A stretch of DNA of 64,000 bases from Hoeflea sp038900095 (GCF_038900095.1 NZ_JBBMQQ010000004.1:248001-312000), one strand, 5' to 3'. Shown: positions 32,538 to 42,752, numbered from the stretch's first letter. Made by a program: numbers and translations. The notes: a model not told the origin generated them from the letters alone.

Positions 32538-34106
32538 ATGTCGAAAACGCCACGCAGATTTTCCAAGGGGTTCCTGAGCACAACCGCCATTGCCGGTATC
32601 GCAGCTGCGCTTCTTGCCACGGGCGTTCCCGCGCCGATCTCGGGTGCCTTCGCTGACGCTGTCCGCGTTGAGGCCCCGCAGGCGCCAAGCTTCGCCGATG
32701 TCGTCCAGGCCGTCTCGCCTGCCGTCGTATCGGTCCGGGTGCAGGCGGAAGTCAAGCCGGTCTCCAATGACGGTGGCTTCAGCTTCGATTTCAATGGCAA
32801 GGGTTTCGAGGACCTGCCTGACGACCATCCGATGAAGCGCTTCTTCGACCAGTTCAGCCGTGGTTTCGGTGATCAGCCGCGCGGCAAGGACGACCGCCGT
32901 GCAGAGCGTGACCGCCGCGGATCCGATGGCAAACCCCGCCCTGGCCGGGTGCGTCCGGTGAGCCAGGGCTCGGGCTTCTTCATCTCCGAAGATGGACTGC
33001 TGGTCACCAACAACCATGTTGTTGAAGATGGCTCCGCCTTCACCGTCATCATGGATGACGGCACGGAGCTCGACGCCAAGCTGATCGGCCGCGACAGCCG
33101 CACCGACCTGGCCGTGCTCAAGGTCGAGGAAGACCGCAAGTTCACCTATGTCGACTTCGCCGACGATTCCAAGATCCGCGTTGGTGACTGGGTCGTGGCC
33201 GTGGGCAACCCCTTCGGTCTTGGCGGCACCGTTACCGCAGGCATCGTTTCGGCGCGTGGCCGTGATATCGGCGCCGGCCCCTACGACGATTTCATCCAGG
33301 TGGATGCCGCCGTCAACCGCGGCAACTCCGGTGGCCCGACCTTCAACCTCAATGGTGAAGTGATCGGCATCAACACCGCCATCTTCTCGCCTTCCGGCGG
33401 CAATGTCGGCATCGCGTTTGCGATTCCCGCCTCCACGGCCCGTGCCGTGGTCGAAGATCTGATCAAGGACGGTTCGGTCGAACGTGGCTGGCTCGGCGTG
33501 CAGATCCAGCCGGTAACCGCCGACATCGCCGAATCTCTCGGTCTCGCCGAAGCCGAAGGTGCGCTGGTGACTGCGCCCCAGGACGATGCGCCCGCCGCCA
33601 AGGCCGGCATCGAGGCCGGTGACGTGGTGACTGCCGTCGATGGCGACAAGGTCAAGGATCCCCGTGATCTTGCCAAGAAGATCGCCGCCATGGATCCGGG
33701 CAAGGACGTCGACATCACGGTCTGGCGCAACGGCAAGAGCGAGAACGTGAAGGTCGAACTGGGTGTCCTGCCGACGGAAGTGGCTGCACTTTCCCCCGAT
33801 CAGGACAACGGCCCGTCCGCGCCCCAGGCCGAGGCAACTCTCGACAGCTTTGGCCTGACCGTGGTTCCCGCTGAAACCGGTACCGGCCTGGTGATCACCT
33901 CGGTTGCGCCTGACAGTGCTGCTGAAGAACGCGGCCTGCGCGCCGGCGATGTCATCATCGCGGTCAACAACCAGGATGTGTCCAAGGCTTCCGACGTGGT
34001 CGGCATTATCGATGCCGCTGCAAAGGATGGGCGAAAGGCAGCCCTGTTTCAGGTCGAGAACGAGAACCGTTCGCGCTTCGTCGCCCTGCCGATCGATCAG
34101 GGCTGA
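32538..34106 (+). CDS. degP: Periplasmic serine protease DegP/HtrA (Do family)
   Basis: A 522-residue envelope-stress protease and chaperone. Signal peptide to about residue 40, trypsin-like domain with catalytic triad H160 (VTNNHVVEDG), D190 (DSRTDLAVLKV) and S264 (GNSGGPTFN), then two PDZ domains (from about 290 and 400). The loop DDHPMKRFFDQFSRGF before the catalytic domain is the LA loop of the Do family, with a basic Arg/Asp-rich insert. Followed by two terminators. The degP gene next to ccm and feuPQ repeats the S. meliloti arrangement. Confidence 0.94.
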   Translation: MSKTPRRFSKGFLSTTAIAGIAAALLATGVPAPISGAFADAVRVEAPQAPSFADVVQAVSPAVVSVRVQAEVKPVSNDGGFSFDFNGKGFEDLPDDHPMKRFFDQFSRGFGDQPRGKDDRRAERDRRGSDGKPRPGRVRPVSQGSGFFISEDGLLVTNNHVVEDGSAFTVIMDDGTELDAKLIGRDSRTDLAVLKVEEDRKFTYVDFADDSKIRVGDWVVAVGNPFGLGGTVTAGIVSARGRDIGAGPYDDFIQVDAAVNRGNSGGPTFNLNGEVIGINTAIFSPSGGNVGIAFAIPASTARAVVEDLIKDGSVERGWLGVQIQPVTADIAESLGLAEAEGALVTAPQDDAPAAKAGIEAGDVVTAVDGDKVKDPRDLAKKIAAMDPGKDVDITVWRNGKSENVKVELGVLPTEVAALSPDQDNGPSAPQAEATLDSFGLTVVPAETGTGLVITSVAPDSAAEERGLRAGDVIIAVNNQDVSKASDVVGIIDAAAKDGRKAALFQVENENRSRFVALPIDQG

Positions 34107-34128
34107 GTTCATACCTGAGCTTGTCACT

Positions 34129-34154
34129 CCCGGTTCTTTGCAAGAAGGACCGGG
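34129..34154 (+). terminator. Hairpin after degP
   Basis: CCCGGTTCTT / AAGGACCGGG with one T-G wobble; no T run. It lies just ahead of the stronger terminator at 34162. Confidence 0.5.
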
Positions 34155-34161
34155 GGAAACA

Positions 34162-34197
34162 ACGCGGCGGCTTGCCCCTATGAGCCGCCGCGTTTTT
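34162..34197 (+). terminator. Rho-independent terminator after degP
   Basis: Perfect 11-bp stem ACGCGGCGGCT / AGCCGCCGCGT with a 10-base loop and five T residues after it. Confidence 0.92.
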
Positions 34198-34270
34198 GTG
34201 TTGTGTACCCGCCAGCCGGCGTCCGCTGCCAAAGGCTTGCGGGATGGGGGTGAACCGGTAGGATTATGCA

Positions 34271-34948
34271 ATGAAGATTCTGATCATCGAAGACGACCTC
34301 GAAACCGCCGCCTACCTGTCCAAGGCCTTCCGCGAGGCGGGGATCACCGTTGATCACGCCAGCGATGGCGATTCAGGCTACTTCCTGGCGTCGGAGAACA
34401 GCTATGACGTGCTGGTGGTGGATCGGATGCTGCCCAAGCGCGACGGATTGTCGATCATCAGCGAGTTGCGCAGCAAGGGCGATGACACGCCTGCGCTCAT
34501 TCTCTCTGCCCTTGGGCAGGTCGATGACCGGGTCACCGGCCTGCGCGCCGGCGGTGACGATTATCTGACCAAGCCCTACGCCTTCTCCGAGTTGCTCGCC
34601 CGGGTCGAGATCCTCGGACGTCGCAAGGGCGGCCGCGAGCAGGAAACCACATACCGTGTCGGCGATCTTGAACTTGATCGCTTGAGCCATGAGGTTCGCC
34701 GTGCCGGTCAGCCGATCCCGTTGCAGCCGCGCGAATACCGCCTGCTCGAATATCTGATGAAGAATGCCGGCCAGGTGGTCACCCGCACCATGCTGCTCGA
34801 GCATGTCTGGGACTATCATTTCGACCCGCAGACCAATGTTATCGATGTCCACATCTCGCGGTTGAGGTCGAAGATCGAAAAGGATTTCGGCGAGCCGTTG
34901 CTGCGCACCGTGCGCGGTGCCGGCTACATGATGAAAGCCGGAGGCTGA
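34271..34948 (+). CDS. Response regulator, OmpR/PhoB family
   Basis: A 225-residue regulator. The receiver has IIEDDLE, phosphorylation site D51 in VVDRMLPKRDGLS, and LTKPYAF. The DNA-binding wing contains IPLQPREYRLLEYLMKNAGQ and VWDYHFDPQTNVIDVHISRL, ending TVRGAGYMMKAG. It is followed after six bases by its kinase. The TCS sits after degP and before glnE. No settled name is known to me, and the signal is unknown. Resembles CzcR/CusR-class regulators in the C-terminal motif, a loose match. Confidence 0.9.
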   Translation: MKILIIEDDLETAAYLSKAFREAGITVDHASDGDSGYFLASENSYDVLVVDRMLPKRDGLSIISELRSKGDDTPALILSALGQVDDRVTGLRAGGDDYLTKPYAFSELLARVEILGRRKGGREQETTYRVGDLELDRLSHEVRRAGQPIPLQPREYRLLEYLMKNAGQVVTRTMLLEHVWDYHFDPQTNVIDVHISRLRSKIEKDFGEPLLRTVRGAGYMMKAGG

Positions 34949-34954
34949 TTGCCC

Positions 34955-36358
34955 ATGTCCCGGCTTCGCGCCATGCTCTCGACGACGGCTGTCCGCCTGT
35001 CGGCTCTCTATCTCGGACTGTTCGCGCTCTGCGCCGTGGCGCTTGTGTTCTATGTCACCGCGATCTCCGAAGGCATGCAGCGCGACCGGACCCAAGATGC
35101 CATTGCCAACGAATTGCGCATCGTCGCCGCCGCCTATCGCGGCGGCGGCGTGGCCGGCCTTGTCCGCATCATCGAGCGCCGCTCGCGCCAGCCCGGCGCC
35201 AATCTGTACGCGATTGCCACGCCGACGGGTGAACTGATCGCCGGCAACATCGCATCGTTGCAGCCCGGTGTTCTGGATGCCGAAGGCTGGAGTGCGCTTC
35301 CCTTCCGCTACGAACGCATCGGCGAAACCGCCAACGAAAATCACCGGGCCCTGGCGCAGGTGGTGTTCCTGCCCAACGGCATGCGGCTGATGGTCGGCCG
35401 GGACCTGGGCGAGCGCGAGCAGGTGCGCGGCCTGGTGCGGCAGGCGCTGGTGATGGCGCTGGCGATCATGTTCGCAGGCGCATTGGCGATCTGGTTCTTC
35501 GTCGGGCGGCGAGCGCTCAAGCGCATCGACCACATGTCGGAAGCGAGCAAGAAGATCCTTGCCGGCGACCTGTCGCAACGCTTGCCGGTCAATGGCTCGG
35601 GCGACGAGTTCGACCGGTTGAGCCAGTCGCTGAACACCATGCTGGGCCGCATCGAACGGCTCAACGAAGGGCTGCGGCAGGTGTCAGACAACATCGCGCA
35701 CGATCTCAAGACACCGCTGACCAGGCTTCGAAACCGGGCCGAAGCAGCGCTGGTGGATGACGGCAGCCCGGCCGCCCGGCAGGAGGCGCTCGAGCAGATG
35801 ATTGCCGACAGCGACCAGCTGATCCGCACCTTCAATGCGCTTTTGATGATCAGCCGCGTCGAGGCCGGATCATCGACGGCGCAGATGAGCGATGTCGATC
35901 TTTCCGGACTGGCTCAGGACGCGACCGAACTCTATGAGCCGCTGGCCGAGGAGGAGGGGGTAAAGCTCACCGCGCAGATAACACCCGGCCTGACCATCCG
36001 CGGCAATCGCGAACTTCTGGCGCAATCGCTGTCCAACCTGATCGACAACGCCATCAAGTATGTGGGCGATGTGCCCGAGCCCGAGATCGTGGTCACGCTC
36101 AGCCGGTCTGGCAACGAGGTGCGGCTGGCGGTCAGCGACAACGGCCCCGGTGTTCCCGCCAACCGGCGCGAGGATGTGGTCAAGCGCTTCGTGCGTCTGG
36201 ATGAAAGCCGTTCAAAACCTGGCACCGGACTTGGATTGAGCCTTGTCCGTGCCGTTGCGGCGCTGCATGGTGGGCAATTGCTACTCGATGACGCGCAGCC
36301 TGAAGCCACGGAAAATCCGGGTCTCGCCGCGATCATGGCGCTTCCGGGGGAGACATGA
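34955..36358 (+). CDS. Sensor histidine kinase, partner of the regulator at 34271
   Basis: A 467-residue kinase read from the ATG at 34955 (GGAGG about ten bases upstream; TTG 34949 is also in frame). TM1 at about 15-38, periplasmic domain, TM2 near 165-185 (QALVMALAIMFAGALAIWFF), HAMP (RRALKRIDHMSEASKKILAG), HisKA with the histidine in SDNIAHDLKTPLTRLRNRA, and HATPase with LIDNAIKYVGD, VSDNGPGVPA and GTGLGLSLVRAV. The stop overlaps the glnE start by four bases, so a signalling gene and a nitrogen gene share translation. Confidence 0.9.
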   Translation: MSRLRAMLSTTAVRLSALYLGLFALCAVALVFYVTAISEGMQRDRTQDAIANELRIVAAAYRGGGVAGLVRIIERRSRQPGANLYAIATPTGELIAGNIASLQPGVLDAEGWSALPFRYERIGETANENHRALAQVVFLPNGMRLMVGRDLGEREQVRGLVRQALVMALAIMFAGALAIWFFVGRRALKRIDHMSEASKKILAGDLSQRLPVNGSGDEFDRLSQSLNTMLGRIERLNEGLRQVSDNIAHDLKTPLTRLRNRAEAALVDDGSPAARQEALEQMIADSDQLIRTFNALLMISRVEAGSSTAQMSDVDLSGLAQDATELYEPLAEEEGVKLTAQITPGLTIRGNRELLAQSLSNLIDNAIKYVGDVPEPEIVVTLSRSGNEVRLAVSDNGPGVPANRREDVVKRFVRLDESRSKPGTGLGLSLVRAVAALHGGQLLLDDAQPEATENPGLAAIMALPGET

Positions 36359-39300
36359 CAGACACGCCAGAAACGGGATCGCTTGCCGGTCTCACCAAGA
36401 GCCCCATTCGCGCGCCGTCGCAGAACGCCGCCAAATCTGTTGCGGCCGATCTCAAGCCGCTTGCTGCCGATCACCCCGAGATTGCCGCCATTCTGTCTAC
36501 CGACGGCGCACCGCGCGATTTTCTGCTCGCAGCGCTTGCCCTCTCGCCCTATCTGCGCGAGATCGCGTTGATGGACCCTCAATCCCTGGCGCTTGCGGTA
36601 TCCGTTCCTGCACCGTACCTGGTTGCGAAAACCATCGAGGAAGCACGCGCCTGCTGGAAAAATGAAGAGGGCGCGCTTGCCTCCGAGGCGGAACTGATGC
36701 GGGATTTGCGCCGCGCCAAGCGGCGCGTTTCGCTGACGCTGGCCCTGCATGATCTGGCACGGCTGATCGATGCGAGGCATACCACGGCGGCACTGAGCGA
36801 CCTTGCCGACGTTGCCCTGTCAGCGGCATTCGACCATCTGCTGCGCGGCGGCCATGAGGCGGGCAAGCTTGCACTGCCGGACCCGGAAAATCCGTGTGAG
36901 AAATCCGGCCTGATCGTGCTTGGCATGGGCAAGCATGGCGCCCGCGAGCTCAACTACTCTTCCGATATCGATATCGTGGTGTTCTTTGATCCCGATGCAG
37001 GCGTGGTGCGTGACCGCGACGAGGCAGGCGAGATTTTTGCCCGCATGGTGCGGCGGCTGGTGCGGATCATGCAGGAGCGCACCGGCGACGGCTATGTTTT
37101 CCGCACCGACTTGCGGCTGAGGCCCGATCCCGGCTCGACGCCGCTGGCTTTCCCGGTTGAAGCGGCGATGAACTATTATGAAAGCCGCGGCCAGAACTGG
37201 GAACGTGCGGCCTACATCAAGGCCCGACCGGTGGCCGGAGACATCGGCGCCGGCGAGCGTTTCCTCAAGGAACTGGTGCCGTTCGTCTTCCGCAAGTATC
37301 TCGATTTTGCCGCCATAGCGGACATTCATTCGATCAAGCGGCAGATCCACGCCCATCGTGGCTTTGGTGACATTGCGGTCAAGGGCCACAACGTCAAGCT
37401 CGGGCGCGGCGGCATCCGGGAGATCGAGTTCTTCGTTCAGACCCAGCAACTGATTGCCGGCGGGCGGATGCCGAAACTCAGGCTGCGCCGCACCGACGAG
37501 ATGCTGGTGGCGCTGGCCCGCGCCCGCTGGATCGACACCGCCACCGCCCGGCTGCTGGTGGAAAGCTACTGGTATCTCAGGGATGTCGAACACCGCATCC
37601 AGATGCTGCGCGACGAGCAGAGCCACACTCTGCCCGAAAGCGAGGCCGAACTCGCCCGCATCGCACTGATGATGGGAGAAGCCGACACCGCCAGTTTCGG
37701 CAAGACCTATGTTTCGGTGCTTGCCAGGGTGGAAGAATGTTATGCAGAGCTGTTCGAGAAGGAGCAGGGGCTTTCCGGCGGTATCGGCAACCTCGTCTTC
37801 ACCGGCGACGACGATGATCCCGGCACGCTCAAGACGCTCGCCGATCTCGGGTTCGAGCGGCCGTCCGACATCGCCCGCATCATCCGCACCTGGCATTATG
37901 GCCGCTACCGCGCCACCCAGTCGGTCGAGGCGCGGGAACGCCTGACCGAACTGACGCCGGAACTTCTCAAGGTGTTTGGCGCTACCAAGCGCGCCGACGA
38001 GGCGCTGATCCGCTTCGATGCATTCCTGTCCGGACTGCCCGCCGGCATCCAGCTGTTTTCGCTGATCGGCAACAACCCCGGCCTGATGTCGCTGATGGTG
38101 ACGATCATGGCCTCCGCGCCGCGTCTGGCCGACATCATCTCGCACAAGCCGCACGTTTTTGACGGCATGCTCGATCCGGGCCTGATGGCGGAATTGCCGA
38201 CACGGGCTTATCTCGCCGAACGGTTGGAGAGTTTCCTTGAAGGCGCCAGCGCCTATGAGGAGATCCTTGACCGGTTGCGGATTGTCGCCCTGGAACAGAA
38301 ATTCCTCATCGGCGTGCGCCTGCTTACCGGTGCGATTTCGCCCGAGCGCGCCGCGCGCAGCTTTTCGCATCTCGCCGATTTGATCATCGGCGCCGCGCTG
38401 GAAGCGGTGCAGGAAGGCATGGAAGAGGCGCATGGCAAGGTGCCCGGAGGCCGTGTCGCCGTGCTCGGCATGGGCAAGCTCGGAAGCTACGAGCTGACCG
38501 CCGGTTCCGACATCGACATCATCCTGCTCTATGACCATGATCCCGACGCGGATGAATCCGACGGCCCCAAGCCGCTGGATCCGGTGCGCTATTATACCCG
38601 CATGACCCAGCGGCTGGTCACCGCGCTGTCGGCGCCCACCGCGGAAGGGATCCTCTACGAGGTGGATCTCAGGCTGCGCCCGTCCGGAAACAAGGGCCCG
38701 GTGGCGACTTCGGTGCGGGCGTTCTCCAAGTACCAGGCGGAAGAAGCCTGGACCTGGGAGCACATGGCGCTTACCCGGGCCCGCGCCGTGGCCGGCGAGG
38801 CGAGCTTGTGCAGCGAAGCCCGGGCGCTGATCGATGACGTGCTGGCAAGGCCGCGCGATCGGACAAAGCTGCTGCAGGACCTGACCGAAATGCGCGGGCT
38901 GATCGAACAGGAAAAGCCGCCGCGCGATATCTGGGACGTCAAGCTGATCCCCGGCGGGCTGATCGACATCGAGTTTATCGCCCAGTATCTCTTGCTCAGT
39001 GCCCGCGCCGACGGCTGGTTGCCGGCGCCGGAAGACGACGGGGCCGCCGGGCTGCTGGTCGGGGCTGACCCTGACCAGAAAGCCCAGGCCATCGACCACA
39101 ATGAATGCACCAGCACGGATGCGACGCTGAAGACGCTCGGCCCCGATGCATTGGGTGAGGAAGTGACCGAAAGCCTGCGGACCGCGCTGGCGCTGTGGAG
39201 CGGTCACGCCCAGATCGTGCGGCTGTGTACGGAGGGCGATTTCGCTCCGAGGGAAGCTCCCGCCGGCTTGATAGACCTCGTCATACGCGCCGGACAGGCG

Positions 39301-39381
39301 CCGGACCTGGCAAGCCTGGAGGCCGACTTCAAGGCCACCACCAAGCGTATCCGGGCGATCTTCAGGCAGGTGACGGGCTAA
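36355..39381 (+). CDS. glnE: Bifunctional glutamine synthetase adenylyltransferase/adenylyl-removing enzyme GlnE
   Basis: Covalently controls glutamine synthetase activity by adding or removing AMP in response to PII. The 1008-residue protein has the adenylyl-removing domain with GMGKHGARELNYSSDIDIVV and the adenylyl-transferase domain with GMGKLGSYELTAGSDIDIIL, both nucleotidyltransferase signatures intact. An internal DIKLIPGGLIDIEF-like stretch (KLIPGGLIDIEFIAQYLLLS) is also conserved. It overlaps the upstream kinase by four bases. Ends in VTG. Confidence 0.96.
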   Translation: MTDTPETGSLAGLTKSPIRAPSQNAAKSVAADLKPLAADHPEIAAILSTDGAPRDFLLAALALSPYLREIALMDPQSLALAVSVPAPYLVAKTIEEARACWKNEEGALASEAELMRDLRRAKRRVSLTLALHDLARLIDARHTTAALSDLADVALSAAFDHLLRGGHEAGKLALPDPENPCEKSGLIVLGMGKHGARELNYSSDIDIVVFFDPDAGVVRDRDEAGEIFARMVRRLVRIMQERTGDGYVFRTDLRLRPDPGSTPLAFPVEAAMNYYESRGQNWERAAYIKARPVAGDIGAGERFLKELVPFVFRKYLDFAAIADIHSIKRQIHAHRGFGDIAVKGHNVKLGRGGIREIEFFVQTQQLIAGGRMPKLRLRRTDEMLVALARARWIDTATARLLVESYWYLRDVEHRIQMLRDEQSHTLPESEAELARIALMMGEADTASFGKTYVSVLARVEECYAELFEKEQGLSGGIGNLVFTGDDDDPGTLKTLADLGFERPSDIARIIRTWHYGRYRATQSVEARERLTELTPELLKVFGATKRADEALIRFDAFLSGLPAGIQLFSLIGNNPGLMSLMVTIMASAPRLADIISHKPHVFDGMLDPGLMAELPTRAYLAERLESFLEGASAYEEILDRLRIVALEQKFLIGVRLLTGAISPERAARSFSHLADLIIGAALEAVQEGMEEAHGKVPGGRVAVLGMGKLGSYELTAGSDIDIILLYDHDPDADESDGPKPLDPVRYYTRMTQRLVTALSAPTAEGILYEVDLRLRPSGNKGPVATSVRAFSKYQAEEAWTWEHMALTRARAVAGEASLCSEARALIDDVLARPRDRTKLLQDLTEMRGLIEQEKPPRDIWDVKLIPGGLIDIEFIAQYLLLSARADGWLPAPEDDGAAGLLVGADPDQKAQAIDHNECTSTDATLKTLGPDALGEEVTESLRTALALWSGHAQIVRLCTEGDFAPREAPAGLIDLVIRAGQAPDLASLEADFKATTKRIRAIFRQVTG

Positions 39382-39612
39382 GGCCACCGCTCCTTGATCG
39401 TTTCACTTTGGAACATGATTTCCGGGTTTGAAGCCCAATGTTGGTCGGTTTTTGGAAGTCGGAGCCCGAAATATTGCTGCCGGATGATTAAATATGAGAT
39501 TTTGTCGCTTTATTTGTGATTTTTGAGAATCCCGTTTTCAGCCATTGTTAACGCCGTCATGACCTATTGCTGAACAGACTCAGTGTTTTTCTCAAAAGGT
39601 CGGAATGCAGCA

Positions 39613-41433
39613 ATGATGAAGAACTTCAATATTTCTACGAGGCTGTATTTCCTCGTTGGCCTGGCCCTGGCGGTGTTCACCGCCGCTGCCGTCTACCAGC
39701 TCTATGATTCCCAGAATTCCATGGTCGTCGAGCGCAAGGCCAAGCTCAAGGCTATGAACGAGACCATCGTGACCATGCTCCAGCACTTCAAGGACATGGA
39801 AACATCCGGCGAGTTGACGACTGAAGAGGCCCAGACCCAGGCAATGGCCGCTGTCCGGCCCATGCGCTATGAAGGCAATGGCTACTTCTGGATCAACGAC
39901 ATGGAAAACTTCATGTTGATGCATCCCTTCAGCGCCACGCTTGAAAAAAACGATCTGTCCGACCTTGAAGATGCCAACGGCAAGAAATTCTTCCAGGAAT
40001 TCATCAATGTCGTGAAGGCCAATGGCGAAGGATTCGTCGATTACTACTGGAACAAGCCTGGTGAAGAGGAACCAGCCCTCAAGTATTCCCACGTGCAGGG
40101 TTTCAAGCCCTGGGGCTGGGTTGTCGGCACCGGCGTCTATGCCGATGACCTCGCGGTTCTGTTCCGTCAAAATGCAACAACAACGGCTGTCACTCTCGGT
40201 CTTGGTGCGCTGGCGATCCTGCTGATGGCCTATGCAACGGTCCGCAGCGTGGTCAATCCGATCTGCAGCCTCAACGCGACCATGCAGGCAATCGCCCGCG
40301 ATGATGCCAGCGGTGAGGTGCCTGGAACCGACCGCAAGGATGAAATCGGCGAAATGGCCTCTTCTGTTCTGGTTCTGCGAGATTCCGTGCGTGAGCGTGC
40401 CCAGATGCGGGTCCGCGAAGCCGAGCAGCAGCAGCAGCTTGATGCCGAGCGCGAAGACGGTGTCCGCCGCCAGGAAAGCATCAGCCAGTCGCAGGCCGAT
40501 GTGATGGCCAAGCTCGGCGGTGCTCTCGAGAAGCTGGCCAGCGGCGACCTGACGGTCCAGATCGACAACATCGCGCCGGAATATGCAAAGCTCAGGGACG
40601 ACTTCAACCGGGCTGTTTCCGCACTCGGCGATGTCATCACCGCAATTGCGCAGTCGACCGATGTGGTCAACTCCAGTGCCGACGGCATTTCCGAAGCGGC
40701 CAACAACCTGTCGCAGCGGACCGAACAGCAGGCGGCTTCGCTCGAGGAAACCGCAGCAGCGCTCGACGAAATCACCTCGACGGTGCGCGGCTCCTCCGAG
40801 CGTGCGGCAGAAGCCAACCGCATGGTCGGCGAAACCCGTCAGAGCACCGACAAGTCCGGCAAGATTGTCACCGAGGCAATCTCGGCGATGACCCGGATCA
40901 AGGACGAATCGGACCGCATCGGCAAGATCATCGGCGTGATCGACGAGATCGCCTTCCAGACCAACCTGCTTGCCCTCAACGCCGGCGTCGAAGCTGCCCG
41001 TGCGGGTGAGGCGGGCCGCGGCTTTGCAGTTGTTGCCCAGGAAGTGCGAGAACTCGCCCAGCGCTCGGCAACGGCAGCCCAGGAAATCAAGCAGTTGATT
41101 TCCAGCTCCGCCAACGAGGTCCAGAACGGCGTGTCGCTTGTCCAGTCGACCGGTGAGGCCCTCTCTGAAATCGAGAAGTTCGTCACCCAGGTCAACGAGC
41201 AGGTCAACTCGATTGCCACTGCCGCCCGCGAACAGGCCAATGCGCTTGCCGAGGTCAACACCGCCGTCAACCAGATGGATCAGATGACCCAGCAGAACGC
41301 GGCCATGGTGGAAGAGACCAGTGCGGCGAGCATGACGCTGACGCAGGAAAGCGCGCAGCTGACTTCGATGCTGCGCAACTTCCGCCTGCCGCAGATCGGC
41401 GGACACGGCCAGCAAGGCCGCCGCGCCGCCTGA
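39613..41433 (+). CDS. Methyl-accepting chemotaxis protein with single Cache domain
   Basis: A 606-residue receptor read from the ATG at 39613 (39616 also possible). TM1 at about 9-28, a periplasmic single Cache (sCache_2) domain with NGYFWINDMENFMLMHPFSA and the FKPWGWVVGTGVYADD motif, TM2 near 185-205, a HAMP, a second HAMP-like region (ALEKLASGDLTVQIDNIAPE), and the signalling domain with tip EIAFQTNLLALNAGVEAARA. The sCache_2 motif suggests small organic acid ligands. No C-terminal NWETF tether pentapeptide; it ends HGQQGRRAA. Preceded by a 231-bp AT-rich region. Followed by a terminator. Confidence 0.92.
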   Translation: MMKNFNISTRLYFLVGLALAVFTAAAVYQLYDSQNSMVVERKAKLKAMNETIVTMLQHFKDMETSGELTTEEAQTQAMAAVRPMRYEGNGYFWINDMENFMLMHPFSATLEKNDLSDLEDANGKKFFQEFINVVKANGEGFVDYYWNKPGEEEPALKYSHVQGFKPWGWVVGTGVYADDLAVLFRQNATTTAVTLGLGALAILLMAYATVRSVVNPICSLNATMQAIARDDASGEVPGTDRKDEIGEMASSVLVLRDSVRERAQMRVREAEQQQQLDAEREDGVRRQESISQSQADVMAKLGGALEKLASGDLTVQIDNIAPEYAKLRDDFNRAVSALGDVITAIAQSTDVVNSSADGISEAANNLSQRTEQQAASLEETAAALDEITSTVRGSSERAAEANRMVGETRQSTDKSGKIVTEAISAMTRIKDESDRIGKIIGVIDEIAFQTNLLALNAGVEAARAGEAGRGFAVVAQEVRELAQRSATAAQEIKQLISSSANEVQNGVSLVQSTGEALSEIEKFVTQVNEQVNSIATAAREQANALAEVNTAVNQMDQMTQQNAAMVEETSAASMTLTQESAQLTSMLRNFRLPQIGGHGQQGRRAA

Positions 41434-41464
41434 AGCCGGTCATAAATTACCGGACTGAAACTAA

Positions 41465-41503
41465 AACCGGCGTCTGCAGTGTGTTGCAGGCGCCGGTTTT
41501 TTT
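41465..41503 (+). terminator. Rho-independent terminator after the chemoreceptor
   Basis: Stem ACCGGCGTCTGCA / TGCAGGCGCCGGT (one T-G wobble) with a 6-base loop, followed by seven T residues. Confidence 0.92.
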
Positions 41504-41693
41504 GTCTGACGATGGCCACTCCATCCCGCGAAGTGCCTTGTCACGGCTGATGAAGCGATCAAGAGTGTGGCGCCGCGGGAACCGTTTTCCATGCCGCACG
41601 TTCAGGCAAACCGGGCATGTTTGACTTGGTGAGCCAAAGTCCGCCCAACCTGATATGATCGCCGACACCAACCCAGCCCGAGGGATTTGCCCG

Positions 41694-42752
41694 ATGCGCC
41701 GCTATGCCTGCCCCAATTGCGCCAACGAAGTGCATTTCCGCAACACCGAATGCGTCAACTGCCATTCGCGGCTTGGGTATGTGCCCGCGCGCGACCAGAT
41801 GTTTTCCACCGGTGCGGACGACAGCCAATGGCACGACGGCGCCACCGCCTACAATGCCTGCGCCAACCGGCCGGTGATATCGTGCAACTGGCTGGTGGCG
41901 GAGGAAGAGGCGGAAGAGCATTGCCTGAGCTGCCGTCACACCCTGGTCATCCCGGATCTCTCGTCGGGTGAAAACCGCGATCACTGGGCCGCGCTAGAGG
42001 AAGCCAAGCGACGGCTGTTCTATTCGATCGAGAAATTCCGGCTTGGTGTCGGTGATCTTGTCAACGAGCCGGACACGGCGTTGCGCTTTGAATTCAAGGC
42101 CGATGTGCCCTCGCGCGACGGCAAGACAAAGCGCGTGCTCACCGGCCATGATCACGGCCTGATCACCATCAATGTCGCCGAGGCCGACGATCCCATCCGC
42201 GAGAAATACCGCAAGGCGATGGGGGAGCCATACCGCACCCTGATCGGTCATTTCCGCCACGAGATTGGCCATTACTACTGGGACCATCTGGTCTGGAACA
42301 CGCCGAAACTCGAGCCCTATCGCGCCATCTTCGGCGACGAGCGCGAGGACTACGGCGAGGCGCTCAAGCGGCATTATGAGAAGGGCGCACCGGCCGGATG
42401 GGAAGCAACCCATGTCAGCTCCTATGCCTGCGCCCATTCCTGGGAGGATTTCGCCGAGACCTGGGCGCATTACTTCCATATTGTCGATGGACTTGAGACA
42501 GCCGGATGGTACGGGCTTGACGGTCACACACCCGATGCCGGCCTGCACCGGACACCGGGCGGCTGGTCCGATGCCGGACCTTATGGCGCAGCCGAGTTCA
42601 AGCCGCTGATGGACGCCTGGGTGCCATTGACGGTGGCAATGAACGCCATGAACCGCTCTATCGGTCTGGGCGATTTCTATCCCTTCGTGCTTTCCGACAC
42701 CATTTTCGCAAAGCTCGAATTCATCCACGGCCTGATCCACGACCGCCGATGA
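41694..42752 (+). CDS. Zinc-binding metallopeptidase family protein (COG4307)
   Basis: A 352-residue protein from the ATG at 41694. The N-terminal zinc ribbon is RRYACPNCANEVHFRNTECV with a second knuckle CVNCHSRLGY, and a further pair in HCLSCRHTL. The peptidase-like part has HFRHEIGHYYWDHLVWN with the HEIGH zinc motif, and SWEDFAETWAHYFHIVDG supplying a likely third ligand. Soluble, no signal peptide. The family is widespread in alphaproteobacteria and its substrate is unknown. Preceded by the chemoreceptor on the same strand but beyond a terminator. Confidence 0.87.
   Translation: MRRYACPNCANEVHFRNTECVNCHSRLGYVPARDQMFSTGADDSQWHDGATAYNACANRPVISCNWLVAEEEAEEHCLSCRHTLVIPDLSSGENRDHWAALEEAKRRLFYSIEKFRLGVGDLVNEPDTALRFEFKADVPSRDGKTKRVLTGHDHGLITINVAEADDPIREKYRKAMGEPYRTLIGHFRHEIGHYYWDHLVWNTPKLEPYRAIFGDEREDYGEALKRHYEKGAPAGWEATHVSSYACAHSWEDFAETWAHYFHIVDGLETAGWYGLDGHTPDAGLHRTPGGWSDAGPYGAAEFKPLMDAWVPLTVAMNAMNRSIGLGDFYPFVLSDTIFAKLEFIHGLIHDRR

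Noticed and set aside
32442..34271. 609-codon minus-strand frame opposite degP
   Set aside because: Shadow of degP.
36820..39387. 855-codon minus-strand frame opposite glnE
   Set aside because: Shadow of glnE; Arg/His/Gly-rich random composition.
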